64,000 nucleotides of DNA from Saprospiraceae bacterium (lineage in GTDB: Bacteria; Bacteroidota; Bacteroidia; Chitinophagales; Saprospiraceae): contig JADKBO010000020.1 of assembly GCA_016715105.1 (NCBI GenBank), positions 15,110-79,109 on the forward strand. Direction: 5' to 3'. Both the position numbers and the translations under genes were made by a program. Below, one piece after another: positions 45,939-54,682 of this stretch; position 1 is the first letter of the stretch, and the number at the start of each line of letters is the position of its first letter. The notes beneath the pieces were generated by a model, which was given only the letters and a program-made list of their open reading frames with translations, was not told where the DNA came from and made no database searches.

Positions 45939-46335
45939 TTTGCTTTTGGGGTTTTGCTTGTCTTTTTTGTGTTCAACCATATTGTTGGGGCAAAATGCTT
46001 CAGATTTTACTTTTGCTCAGACATTGACAAAAGCTGATAAAAAGCAAAGTGTTGCTGCGACCTACCAATCTGATTTGACAAACAACACCAATGAAGTGGA
46101 GCTTGTATTTGTTTCCCTATTCTATTTTTATAAAACGATCCTTTCTTCGCAGGACCAAAACGTCTGCAGTTTTCACCCTTCTTGCTCTGAGTACGGCATC
46201 AAAGCCATTAAAACCAAAGGATTGATACAAGGTGGAATTATGACTTTCGACAGGCTTACCCGATGTAACGGCCTCAGCCCTCGAAACTATGAAATTGACT
46301 ATGAAAGACGTAAACTCTCAGATCCTGTAAAATGA
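45922..46335 (+). CDS. yidD: secreted YidD-type membrane insertion factor
   Basis: A 137-residue protein. After a signal peptide (about 1-25, ending ILLGQ) and a linker it has the YidD core FYFYKTILSSQDQNVCSFHPSCSEYGIKAI, then KGLIQGGIMTFDRLTRCNG. The CxFxPxCSxY pair of cysteines and the RC motif are kept. Classic YidD is a cytoplasmic, membrane-associated helper of YidC and lies next to rnpA/yidC. Here it has an apparent signal peptide and different neighbours. It overlaps the LolA-like gene by 17 bases and the next gene by four. Confidence 0.85.
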   Translation: MCRYTSLLLGFCLSFLCSTILLGQNASDFTFAQTLTKADKKQSVAATYQSDLTNNTNEVELVFVSLFYFYKTILSSQDQNVCSFHPSCSEYGIKAIKTKGLIQGGIMTFDRLTRCNGLSPRNYEIDYERRKLSDPVK

Positions 46336-47171
46336 AAAATATTTTTTGCAAGTTTTTCTTATTTAGTTTTTTCCTATTTATGTTTTCTTTTGGTTTGAAA
46401 GCTCAGGAAAGTGTTGTGATTGACAGTGTTTCACAATCACTTTTTGCAAAATATTTATTTGATCAAGGTCTTTACAAGTTTGCTGCTGAGGAATATGAGC
46501 GTCTTCATTATTATTACCCAAATAATAAGAAATATACATTGGCTTTATTCAAAGCAGATCGATTTGCTGGCAATATAGATCACATGCAAGCCCGTCTCCA
46601 ATTACTTCCCGATCAAGACAAACAGTTGTCACGCCAATACTTTTTGTCCCTCATAACCAATGATCAATTACCGCTCGCACAACAATTACTGGATAACGGT
46701 TTGCGTGATTATGGCAAAATTTCTGATGATTATTTCAAGTTTAAAGTAGGATTACTAGTGATGGAGGGTAGTCACAAAGCTGCACAAGATACCATGCAAA
46801 AATACAAGGTAGATGATTCGGCTTTGGCAAACCTGATTGTGATGGGCAGTGAAAGCAAGCGGAAAAGTAAAACTTTGGCGGGATTGATGTCTGCCATTAT
46901 ACCAAGCAGTGGACGTTTTTATGCTCGTGATTATAAGGACGCTATTTTCAGTCTGGTCTTTATGGGAGGCACAGCCTTTCAATCTTATAAAAGGTTTAAT
47001 AAAGGTGGGATTAACTCAGCGGGTGGTTGGATTTATGGTGGGATTAGTTTTGGCTTTTATTTGGGAAATATTTGGGGCTCTGTCAAAGCAGCCGACCGGT
47101 ACAATCAGAAGAATTACAAAAAAGTTTACGATGAAACCAAGAATTATTTTAGTACTAGGTTTCTGGATTAG
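46332..47171 (+). CDS. TPR-like protein with C-terminal membrane hairpin, first copy
   Basis: A 279-residue protein with a signal peptide (about 1-24). A helical repeat region of TPR type follows (about 30-180; FDQGLYKFAAEEYERLHYYYP). Then comes SAIIPSSGRFYARDYKDAIFSLVFMGG (about 192-218), resembling the P-G-xGQ-Y-xG pattern of DUF5683-like membrane domains, plus a second segment (GGWIYGGISFGFYLGN). It starts in the stop of yidD (ATGA) and overlaps the next gene by 41 bases. The next gene is a diverged paralogue of the same layout. Function unknown. Confidence 0.72.
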   Translation: MKNIFCKFFLFSFFLFMFSFGLKAQESVVIDSVSQSLFAKYLFDQGLYKFAAEEYERLHYYYPNNKKYTLALFKADRFAGNIDHMQARLQLLPDQDKQLSRQYFLSLITNDQLPLAQQLLDNGLRDYGKISDDYFKFKVGLLVMEGSHKAAQDTMQKYKVDDSALANLIVMGSESKRKSKTLAGLMSAIIPSSGRFYARDYKDAIFSLVFMGGTAFQSYKRFNKGGINSAGGWIYGGISFGFYLGNIWGSVKAADRYNQKNYKKVYDETKNYFSTRFLD

Positions 47172-47970
47172 CTTCTGCTATTGTCTGCAAGCCCAGGCTC
47201 CCATTGCACGTTATGCCCAATCACAAATGGTCTTGGGACATCACGATATTGCCCTCAAAGAATTTCTACGAGCACATTTTTTAGGCGAAAAATCTCTAGA
47301 AATTGCCATCAATAAAAACATCAGTGACCTTTTTATTTTAAATGGAGATTACAAAAAGGCCTTACAATTTCTGGATTATTATTACTTCGAAAACAAAAAC
47401 AGCCCAGCAATTCAAGCTGAAATCACGCTCGATAAAGTAAAAATTTACTTGTTGCAAAAGGACACTAAAGCGGCTTTGTTTGAAGTTTTCCAGATAAACA
47501 GCAGAAATTATCCAGACAAGGACCGACTTTTATTTTTTACCGGTTTGGCCTTGCTGCACGATCACCAATATGCAGAAGGGCTCAAATATTGGAAACGTTT
47601 GTCTTATATACAGCCAGTTGAACACCTAGAAATGGACAAGTTGATTGCTAAACTTGAGAAAAATGAAAAGCGAAATCCCAATCGGGCAAGATGGTTGAGC
47701 GCAGTGATTCCAGGTTTAGGACAAATGATTCATGGAGACGTCAAGGATGGTTTGATCTCGCTTTCGGTGGTTGCTGGGCTCACTTATTTATTTTTTGACG
47801 TAGCCAATTCCCTTTCTTATGGCGATGCCTTTGTTTCTGTAGCGCCTTGGTGGGCGAGGTACGAATTGGGTGGGATGTCTAATGCTGTCAAGCAAGCAAA
47901 AAAGCGCAAAGAAGAGCGACACTTGCAACACATTTCTGAAATGGTTGTGATTATTCAAAAATCTATGTAA
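47131..47970 (+). CDS. TPR-like protein with C-terminal membrane hairpin, second copy
   Basis: A 279-residue protein, the same length as its upstream paralogue, from the ATG at 47131. A signal peptide (about 1-22, ending LQAQ), TPR-like helices (about 25-175; YAQSQMVLGHHDIALKEFLRAH) and a membrane region SAVIPGLGQMIHGDVKDGLISLSVVAGLTYL match it in order. A basic tail follows. It overlaps the first copy by 41 bases, a sign of coupled translation. Duplication of the layout in an operon with YidD and LolA-like proteins suggests envelope assembly, by inference. Confidence 0.75.
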   Translation: MKPRIILVLGFWISFCYCLQAQAPIARYAQSQMVLGHHDIALKEFLRAHFLGEKSLEIAINKNISDLFILNGDYKKALQFLDYYYFENKNSPAIQAEITLDKVKIYLLQKDTKAALFEVFQINSRNYPDKDRLLFFTGLALLHDHQYAEGLKYWKRLSYIQPVEHLEMDKLIAKLEKNEKRNPNRARWLSAVIPGLGQMIHGDVKDGLISLSVVAGLTYLFFDVANSLSYGDAFVSVAPWWARYELGGMSNAVKQAKKRKEERHLQHISEMVVIIQKSM

Positions 47971-48005
47971 GCCAAAAAGGACTTTTGATTCACAGCGGCT
48001 AAGTT

Positions 48006-48298
48006 TTAACTCTGTATTTTTCCATATTCCACCAATTCCCAAAATTTCGTTGAATCTGTTGTTAGTTCTTCTTCCAACCATTGGGCGCCCTGACTTGATA
48101 CAAATACCAGAAGTAGTAAGTCAAATCTCTTTTAGAGAATCCTGTTTTATACGCATTTTTCATATCAGTTTCATTGGCGAAACAAACCATACCTGTACCT
48201 CCTTCCTGATATTCGATATAAAGTAAACCAAGTTTGTTAGCGAATTTTAACACTGATTGTAAATGAAAATATTGAAGCAAAAGAAAATGAAAAGTCAA
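48006..48298 (-). CDS. fragmentary hypothetical gene (frame break)
   Basis: Begins with TTG at 48298 or earlier and gives KFANKLGLLYIEYQEGGTG, then NAYKTGFSKRDLTYYFWYLYQV. One C added in a CCC run near 48085 continues as QWLEEELTTDSTKFWELVEYG to a stop at 48006. About 98 residues. The amino acid pattern looks coding, but no ATG or family was found, and the 5' part overlaps a perfect 21-bp inverted repeat, so the start is unclear. It may be a 5'-truncated gene. The neighbours on both sides are unrelated. Confidence 0.4.
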
Positions 48299-48321
48299 AC
48301 TTTCTTTTGCTTCAATATTTT
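48266..48321. repeat. perfect 21-bp inverted repeat
   Basis: Left arm AAAATATTGAAGCAAAAGAAA (48266-48286) and right arm (48301-48321) are perfect reverse complements with a 14-base loop. There is no T-run beyond what the arms contain, so it is not an ordinary terminator. It overlaps the start of the small gene at 48006-48298. It may be a palindromic insertion remnant, a strong RNA hairpin, or an assembly fold-back artefact. Confidence 0.75.
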
Positions 48322-48374
48322 GGATGATGTCTCTAGTACGGATTTGAATTATTTTTTGTAGCTATAAATGACAC

Positions 48375-49747
48375 TTAATTCCATGGTAAGCCCAAAACCT
48401 TTTCGCCTATGGCATAGCCAATGTTTAAACCAACATTGGAGTCAACCCTAAAATGAACGCCCAATGGAATTCTGCTGTGCGCATTTTCAATAGCCATATC
48501 TCTGATAGAATTGAAGGTTCTTGGCTTACCAATGAATTCTGTTCGACCTTCATGACTTCGATCGGTCATGCGATAAGACGGACCTACAAATTCTTCCAAT
48601 ACAACAGATGCAGCAGCAGCAAATGTAGCATGTCCCGAAGGATAAGCTGGGAAGTTAGGTGTGTAATAACCCTCTGAACCATCAGGGCACATCAAGGTAT
48701 TCCAGTTGGGATTGCCCATGTTTTGACGAATATAGTCTATGGGTCTCATCAAATTATACTTGTATTTTTGTTCCCAAGCTTTCACTCCAGCATCAGATAA
48801 AGCCATTCCCAATTTAGCATATAAAGCCACTGTTTCCATCATGTTGGGTCTAAAAATGGGTACTATTTGATTGGCAATACTTATCCATCTCCCAGCAGGT
48901 GTGAATGTCAAAATGGGACAATCGTCACTCCAAAATTGAGCAATCCAAAGGTCATCATGGTTTTCTCCAGATTTAATTTTGTTGACAATGGTCATTACCT
49001 CATTTGCTTCACTGTAAAGTTGTGAGCTTTGGTTAACTAAATAGGCTGGTGGTGGTGGCGCAGATACCGAATTTATTGGTGCAAAAGTCCCTGACTTTTC
49101 CCCAATTAGGAAGTAGCGGGGCTAAGTAATCCGGGTAGGTAGGTTGCCAAAAGCCTGCACCAGATGGGGTATGTACCAGGGTCATTATTATGCAAATATG
49201 CTACATGACCCCACTGATCTTTAGCGGACCAGTCATAAATGGATGCGGCGATAGATCTTCCATAAAGAGCTGATCTGGAAAATACATCAACAGGAACTTG
49301 ACTTTGTAATTCAGATCGTAAATCACTTCCAATCTGCAGGGCTAAAAATTGTTGTTCAGAAGGTGCAGTTGGGAAAAATAATTCAAATGCCCGTTGGTAA
49401 GCCGCATTTAAAGCAACTTCCCAATTATAAGATTCCCCAACTTTTGGTGGGTCAATTGCAATGTTGTAATAGCTCTTTGCAAGTGATTTATATTTACCCT
49501 CACTGCCGTGCACTATTGCCTCATAAGCGATGAGATTGATATAACCATTGCTTCTTGCAGAAATAGGAGGTCTGTATCCGGGAGTAAAACGCTCTAATTC
49601 TAAAAATAATTGATTCCATGTCAATGCAAGTCGATGCGAATACGTTGAGGCAGGAAGACTGGTTTCATTAGTAGTCAGTTCGTCTTTCTGACAGGAATTA
49701 AAAAATATGATTGCAAAAAAGGCTAAGAGGTATATACGATTGCGCAT
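48375..49747 (-). CDS. vanadium haloperoxidase-like PAP2 lipoprotein (two frame breaks)
   Basis: About 457 residues once joined. The ATG at 49747 starts a lipoprotein signal (FFAIIFFNSC, Cys near residue 19). The N-terminal helical half (49106-49747) holds the WNQLFLELERFTPGYRPP block. Breaks lie near 49165 (CCCC run) and 49097 (TTTT run), giving SGAGFWQPTYPDYLAPLLPNW between. The C-terminal half has the PAP2 active-site series KYKYNLMRPIDYI, FPAYPSGHATFAAAA and AHSRIPLGVHFRVDSNVG. These residues bind vanadate in haloperoxidases and phosphate in phosphatases, so either chemistry is possible. It lies on the periplasmic side or the outer membrane. Confidence 0.8.
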
Positions 49748-49783
49748 GGTTAAAAATTTAATTGGCAAAATTATTGATTCGTT

Positions 49784-50407
49784 TTATTTTGAAGAACAGG
49801 TTTTTAATAAATTTTTTTGATACATTTCTTTTAATTCAAGGATAGCTGTTTGGCCATTTTCCTTGAGAATTTCATTGAATAATTCCATTTTATTATGCTC
49901 TACTTCGATTAATTTTTCTTTCAACAAATTAATTTCAATAGCCATCATTGAATCTTTTTTTTCAACAGATCTCAATTGATCTTTTATTTCTGAATCCAGC
50001 GTTTTAAAAGTATTAAACATGCGAATGAGGTTGGCATTTCTTACTTTGAGCATATTGACCTTTTCTTGTTCTGCCATATCAGCCGGTAAATGATCGTCGA
50101 GTGATTCATTCATGGTATCCCATTCTTTATTTATTTCTTTTTTCATTACTTCAAGCTCACATTTGATATTGTGCTCAGCTTCACTGATGGCCATTATTTG
50201 GTTGGCAAAATCCTTAGTTTGGCAGCCCGTAAGGACAATTAAATAAAGTGTTATAAAGTAAAAGATGAAATTTATATGAGATCCTAATATGTTGTAAATG
50301 AGTCGTTTGATTAAATTATTTAAGTTTACTTGCTTAAGAAAATTAGCAATTACTTTGATTTTCATTGCATGGTATGATTGAAATTTTATACTCATTTTTG
50401 ATCTCAT
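49784..50407 (-). CDS. coiled-coil lipoprotein of unknown function
   Basis: Up to 207 residues. A hydrophobic stretch ending LYLIVLTGC (about 50-64) looks like a lipobox, but the region before it is long; a start at 50365 (MKIKVIANF) shortens it. The mature part is almost all charged helix (about 66-205; KCELEVMKKEINKEWDTM, SEIKDQLRSVEKKDSMMAI), probably a periplasmic coiled coil. It is 25 bases after the hemerythrin gene and probably in its transcript. No family was recognised. Confidence 0.6.
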   Translation of the reverse strand: MRSKMSIKFQSYHAMKIKVIANFLKQVNLNNLIKRLIYNILGSHINFIFYFITLYLIVLTGCQTKDFANQIMAISEAEHNIKCELEVMKKEINKEWDTMNESLDDHLPADMAEQEKVNMLKVRNANLIRMFNTFKTLDSEIKDQLRSVEKKDSMMAIEINLLKEKLIEVEHNKMELFNEILKENGQTAILELKEMYQKNLLKTCSSK

Positions 50408-50432
50408 TGATTGTTTTAAGATTTTGGTCTTG

Positions 50433-50891
50433 TTATTCCCAAAATTTATCTTCCCATTGTTCGGTTGCTAAACTTTCTACATGGATATCGTCAAGTAATT
50501 GAAGCTGTGCTTGATCTGCAATTCGTTGAATTTTATCAAATAACATCCGTTCTTCAAAGCGAATGTGATGGTCTAATTCAGATTGAATTAAATCAAAAGT
50601 TTGAAAAGTAAAGGTAATGCTGTTGAATAATTCTGAAATTCTGCGATGCTCGGATATTGCTTGTTTGACCAATTTATTTTTGGACCCTAAAATAGGGAAG
50701 AGGTAATTTTCTTCTGATTCGAAATGTTGTTGTAATTGTGCTTGGTAAAACCACAATGCGAATTTCTGCATTCTTTCAACTGAAATATTTTTTTGAACTC
50801 CCATTTTTAATTTCCAACAGAAGAGGAGCCCATGGTGGTGTTCTCTTGACAGGGGCATAAGCGCTTCTATTCGTTTGATGGGTGTACTCAT
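50433..50891 (-). CDS. hemerythrin HHE-domain protein
   Basis: A 152-residue four-helix protein. Iron ligands are present in the expected order: LSREHHHGLLF (about 15-25), HFESEENYLFPIL (about 55-67), ISEHRRISELF (about 78-88) and ELDHHIRFEERMLFDKI (about 106-122). Diiron HHE proteins handle oxygen, nitric oxide or iron stress. It lies downstream of an Rrf2 regulator with a cysteine cluster, a setting known for NO- and Fe-S-repair proteins. A partial NsrR-like site lies upstream. Confidence 0.88.
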   Translation of the reverse strand: MSTPIKRIEALMPLSREHHHGLLFCWKLKMGVQKNISVERMQKFALWFYQAQLQQHFESEENYLFPILGSKNKLVKQAISEHRRISELFNSITFTFQTFDLIQSELDHHIRFEERMLFDKIQRIADQAQLQLLDDIHVESLATEQWEDKFWE

Positions 50892-50938
50892 CTGGAGGTC
50901 TTTAAAAATTTAATTGATTCCATTTTATTACCAATTGC

Positions 50939-50962
50939 AAGATGCATTTTTGTATTTTAAAA
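50939..50962. promoter_or_regulatory. NsrR-like half-site before the hemerythrin gene
   Basis: AAGATGCATTT (50939-50949) equals one arm of the enterobacterial NsrR box, and the second arm is poor. It lies about 50 bases upstream of the hemerythrin start and downstream of the rrf2-type gene. The regulator encoded next door is the natural candidate to bind it. This is only a pattern match. Confidence 0.3.
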
Positions 50963-51005
50963 GGTTAATAAACGATAAAATTGTCCACTATTATTTTAAT
51001 TTTTT

Positions 51006-51440
51006 TTATAATCTCAGCAATGTATCTCCACTTTCTCTTGACCGTGCCAATTGTTGAATAGAGGTATTTTCCAACATTTTTTTTAATTGTTCTCTAATAT
51101 CGTCAAATTGAAAGTGAAGGACACAAGGGTTCTTAGCATCGCATGTCGCCAAACCCAAACCGCAACCCGTATATATTAAGTCGCAATCCAAAGTTTTTAC
51201 AATATCACTCAGCATGATGGTAGATAATTGATTACTCGACATTTCATACCCACCTGTTGGACCTTTGGAAGAAATGATGATGTCATTTTTGGCCAACTGT
51301 TGTAAAATTTTGGCAGTAAATGGTTCGGGAGAATCTATTGCATTTGATATTTCTTTCAAACCGATACGAAGTCCTTTTTCTGATTGCAAGGCAATTTGCA
51401 CAGTTGCTCGAATTCCATATTCACATGCTTTTGAAAACAT
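51006..51440 (-). CDS. Rrf2 family Fe-S transcriptional regulator
   Basis: A 144-residue Rrf2 protein. A winged-helix domain covers residues 1-75 (SKACEYGIRATVQIAL; SPEPFTAKILQQLAKNDII; SSKGPTGGYEM). Three cysteines, in CGLGLATCDAKNPC (about 103-116), have the spacing used for an iron-sulfur cluster in IscR and NsrR. Such proteins sense Fe-S status or nitric oxide. It has a clear promoter of its own (TTG-N21-TATATTTG), and the hemerythrin gene follows after 114 bases. Regulation of that gene is likely by inference. Confidence 0.92.
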   Translation of the reverse strand: MFSKACEYGIRATVQIALQSEKGLRIGLKEISNAIDSPEPFTAKILQQLAKNDIIISSKGPTGGYEMSSNQLSTIMLSDIVKTLDCDLIYTGCGLGLATCDAKNPCVLHFQFDDIREQLKKMLENTSIQQLARSRESGDTLLRL

Positions 51441-51459
51441 CCAAGTATCATTTATTTGG

Positions 51460-51491
51460 CAAATATAGGATTTACATTAAATAAAGGACAA
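51460..51491 (-). promoter_or_regulatory. Bacteroidota-type promoter of the Rrf2 gene
   Basis: On the minus strand TTG (51491-51489), a 21-base spacer, then TATATTTG (51467-51460) match TTG-N19-21-TAnnTTTG. The start codon is only about 20 bases further on. Confidence 0.65.
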
Positions 51492-51545
51492 AATTATCTT
51501 TTATTTTTTTTGATTTTTTTTTCAAGGCTTGGTACATTGAATTAT

Positions 51546-52112
51546 TTAGTCAACCTGAAGAGGTGGTCCTACTACCTCCATTTCATTAGCGGTAAAAAGT
51601 TGAGCCATTTCATCTTTAGAGGGTTCATGGTTTAAAGCAGCAACTGAGATAAAGAAATCTTCTAATTTTCCTGCAGGTTGTACGATCACCTGCATTTTAC
51701 CTTTTTCAGAAATCTGAGACCAGGCATGGGCAACCTTTCTGGGCAAAAATATGCTGTCACCCTTTGCGAGTTGGAATCTTTCACCTCCAACTTCGAAAAG
51801 ATATGAACCCTCTAAAACGATAAAAATCTCATCTTGATTGGGGTGGATGTGCATGGGTGTCCCTTTACCCTGCGACAGTGAGGTTTGTTCAAAAATGGCC
51901 AAATCACCATCTGTATCACTTCCTGATATTTTTACATCCAGAACATTGGAGTTTACTCCTTTTAATTTGATATGTCCGTGTTTTCGCCCCTCACCTGCAG
52001 AGATTTTGAAGCCTTTCAACTTTCGCTCAACAAACAAGGTTGCTTTTCCAAAAGATAAAAATGGAGTGGTGGCCAATGCTATGGTTGCTGCAATAAAATT
52101 ATTTCTTTTCAT
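51546..52112 (-). CDS. exported cupin-domain protein
   Basis: A 188-residue protein with a signal peptide (about 1-22, ATIALATTPFLSFG). The cupin core has the two metal-binding motifs: GKGTPMHIHPNQDEIFIVLEGSYLFEVGG (His-His-Glu) at about 80-108 and KGDSIFLPRKVAHAWSQ with the last His (about 115-131). It is similar in layout to quercetinase-like or pirin-like single-domain cupins. The ligands for a metal are complete, so enzyme activity is possible. It is unlinked to its neighbours apart from position. Confidence 0.85.
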   Translation of the reverse strand: MKRNNFIAATIALATTPFLSFGKATLFVERKLKGFKISAGEGRKHGHIKLKGVNSNVLDVKISGSDTDGDLAIFEQTSLSQGKGTPMHIHPNQDEIFIVLEGSYLFEVGGERFQLAKGDSIFLPRKVAHAWSQISEKGKMQVIVQPAGKLEDFFISVAALNHEPSKDEMAQLFTANEMEVVGPPLQVD

Positions 52113-52329
52113 TTTAAAGATGATTGGCGTTCTGAATACATGAATAATATAATTTGCCTCTTAAAAAGGTTGCGACTAAGTTACGATTTGATAGAGTCTG
52201 AATGCAAAAATCTATTCTTTTGGTTTGAATGATTTATTAAATAGTGTGGATGAATGAGCCAATCCCAGAAAAAGGAAATGTTGCGACAGCTTATAATCAC
52301 CATTTTTATATTGACAAGATAGAGCATGT

Positions 52330-52537
52330 GGACATGCATACACGTTCTCCGATTTCCGTTCTCCGATTTCCGTCTTCCTTCTTTTCGCTCTGGAGGTTTG
52401 CGGGCTCCCCCTTTCTTCCTTTTTTTTTTTTTTTTTCGGTTTCCTTTCTCTTTTTTTTTCTTTTTTTTGCCCCCCCCGCCCTCCGTTTTCCCTTTTTCTT
52501 CTTCCTTCCGGTTTTCGTTCGGTTTGTTTTCCTCCGT
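52330..52537. repeat. long polypyrimidine tract, degenerate CGGAAA-type repeat
   Basis: About 200 bases are nearly all C and T on the plus strand, including long T-runs and a run of eight C. On the minus strand this reads as repeated GGAAATCGGAGAAC/CGGAAA-like words, the same type as at 30001-30060. Apparent ORFs across it are lysine- or proline/phenylalanine-rich and not real. It begins near 52343 with two copies of TCTCCGATTTCCGT. Confidence 0.7.
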
Positions 52538-54408
52538 CTACATTTCCCTCCCAACCGGATATACCAAATACCTTTTATCATAATATTCGGTTTTACTGTA
52601 AAACCAAGAAAAAATAGCATTCTGATTACTAGCGAAAGCAGCATCCTGGGCCTTTTTCTGGTTGAATTCTGCCTTCAACTCAGGAGATTCTTCCAACATT
52701 TTCAAAATGGTAGGCTCCATCACATAGGCTTCTATGTATTCTGTTCGCTGAAATATCTGTGAGAAAAAGCCCCAGCTAAAAAAGGAGTCAGCAGAATTGG
52801 GCTCCAGCAGCAAGATGACCAAATGGCCTAAAGCTTGATCAGTTGAAATTCTGACCGATCCTTTTGAATAATTAACTTTCCTTTTTCAGGTGTTGTCTTA
52901 GCAGTGACCATTACATGACCCTCATATGGAACAGTTTTTCCATTGGCTCTGCCGACGGTGAAATCGTCAATTTTAAAAATTTCTACTTCAACTTCCTGAG
53001 GAGCAGAAATTACATCCATTTTTACACCATGGGCTTTGAGACGTGCAATGACATCGTCATTTGCAGCTGGAACCCAGTAAGCTTTTGGACGACTCACAAA
53101 ATTTATTGGTTCCGTTGATTTAAAGTATGGTATTGTCATAGTAATTGGAGTGCCCAACCACTGGATATATTTTCTACCAGTGACTTCGGAAGTGACCATT
53201 TTTGAACTTATTCCAAGTAAATTTAAACTATCAGGAGGTGTTGCTTTATCAGGAGTATTTTGTCCGGGATTTACATTTTCGAAACTATAGGCTTCCTTTA
53301 TTTGAGGAACTTTATATGCTAATGGAACTTGGGGTTCACGCAGTGATTTGTCAGAGGCGGTTGCATCTTGAAGTGCTTTGCCGGTTGTTGCAAGTAGTTT
53401 TAAGGTCGATTCTAGTAAGACATATGTACCTAATACCCGCTGCTTGAATGGTTTAAGCGAATGGTTTTCTACCAAAACCGAAGCGAGGTGGCGTGCATCA
53501 CCATAAGCATCAGAAAAACGTGGTTCACCCATGGCAAGCACATTACCTTCAGAGAAATCCATATCATTGGCTGCAAACATCAGTGGTCCAGGAATGTGGC
53601 CATAATTTTGGAGTGCTTTGTCAGCATTGGGTTTATAAAATTCCCTCAACCATTTGGAAATGTTGGGCGAATATCCTTGCTGACCAAACCCACCATAAGT
53701 TATATCGTATTGATAATCAGCACCATCTGTAACATGAATGTCCATGTACATCAACGGGTTGTAATCATTCATCACTTTCACTACGGCTTGGATTTCTTTG
53801 GTGTCTAACTTTGCGTAGTCTCGATTGAGATTCAAGTTTTGTGCATTGGTGCGCCAGCCCATATTTTCAGGTCCCCGTTGATTGGGCCTGTTGAATGATG
53901 ATGTTCGTTCATGCCCGTCAACATTCAGGATGGGTATAAATAAAAAATTCACTCCATTTAATAAGGATTTCTTTTTGCCAAAAGCAATGTCTCTGAGTAA
54001 CATCATGCCAGCATCCTTGCCATCAATTTCGCCAGAGTGAATACCTGCTTGCACCAAGAGCAATGGTTTTGTAGCATTGCGCAAAGCTTTGGCTGTTACT
54101 ACTTTGTCTGTTGAAGCGATGACCATAAAAATGTCCCTTCCTTCTACACTTTTACCAATACTCACCATGGATATGAGGGGGGATGCGTTTGCCAATTTCT
54201 TCAACCATTCCATGGTTTCAGCATAATCTGGAGTCCGCACAAAATCAGATTTTTCAGTGGGTGTCACCCAAGGATGTGTATTGTCCACGATGAGTTTTTC
54301 GCTTTCACCTGTCCAATCCAAAACTGGAGGCAAGATGGACTGCCCGTGCATCATAGCGGCAAAACAAAGGAAAATGATAACAGAAAGTGATTTGAGAATA
54401 GGTCGCAT
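52538..54408 (-). CDS. secreted M14 zinc carboxypeptidase (one frame break)
   Basis: About 623 residues once joined. A signal peptide (1-22, ending MHGQ) precedes an M14 domain with zinc ligands in LVQAGIHSGEIDGKDAG (H-x-x-E, about 117) and a later His in MYMDIHVTDGADYQYD; NQRGPENMGWRTNAQNLNLNRD is typical substrate-site sequence. The frame stops at 52828; one A added to AAAA near 52865 gives GSVRISTDQALGHLVILLLEP and then a long C-terminal region to 52538. A M14 domain with an extended tail fits the Bacteroidota secreted carboxypeptidases. It ends next to a polypyrimidine tract. Confidence 0.85.
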
Positions 54409-54465
54409 ATAGATTGTTTGGATGAATGTACAATATAAGTAGAAAGTTCATAAAATAAAGGAACA

Positions 54466-54607
54466 GAAGGGGCGAAAAGCTTTCGCCAATTTTGTGTATT
54501 GAAAATTTCATAAAATGTAAAATATGGAAATGCTCAAGGCCTTGCGTCTGTACAGGAAAAGAAGGGGCGAACAGAAGGGGGAAAAGAAGGGGCGAAAAGC
54601 TTTCGCC
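54466..54607. repeat. two copies of a 22-bp hairpin repeat
   Basis: GAAGGGGCGAAAAGCTTTCGCC occurs at 54466-54487 and exactly again at 54586-54607, 120 bases apart. Each forms a 7-bp stem (GGCGAAA/TTTCGCC) with a three-base loop. A partial copy (GAAGGGGCGAACAGAAGGGG) lies at 54561-54580. A similar hairpin is at 4456-4473. Confidence 0.7.
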
Positions 54608-54682
54608 CATGCATTTTATGTTAGATAATTTATCTTGTTTTATTCTAAACAGGCCAGTTATATCTAAGATTTGAGTTAAAAT

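Noticed and set aside
46909..47130. Upstream extension of the second TPR-like gene
   Set aside because: It runs in a second frame over the end of the first TPR-like gene; the ATG at 47131 gives a proper signal peptide.
48266..48321. Inverted repeat as an ordinary terminator
   Set aside because: No U-run follows beyond the arm itself, and it covers the start side of a gene, not its end.
52244..52762. Open frames on both strands across the pyrimidine tract (one Phe/Pro-rich, one Lys/Arg-rich)
   Set aside because: Composition follows directly from the polypyrimidine repeat; the real gene here is the end of the M14 carboxypeptidase.
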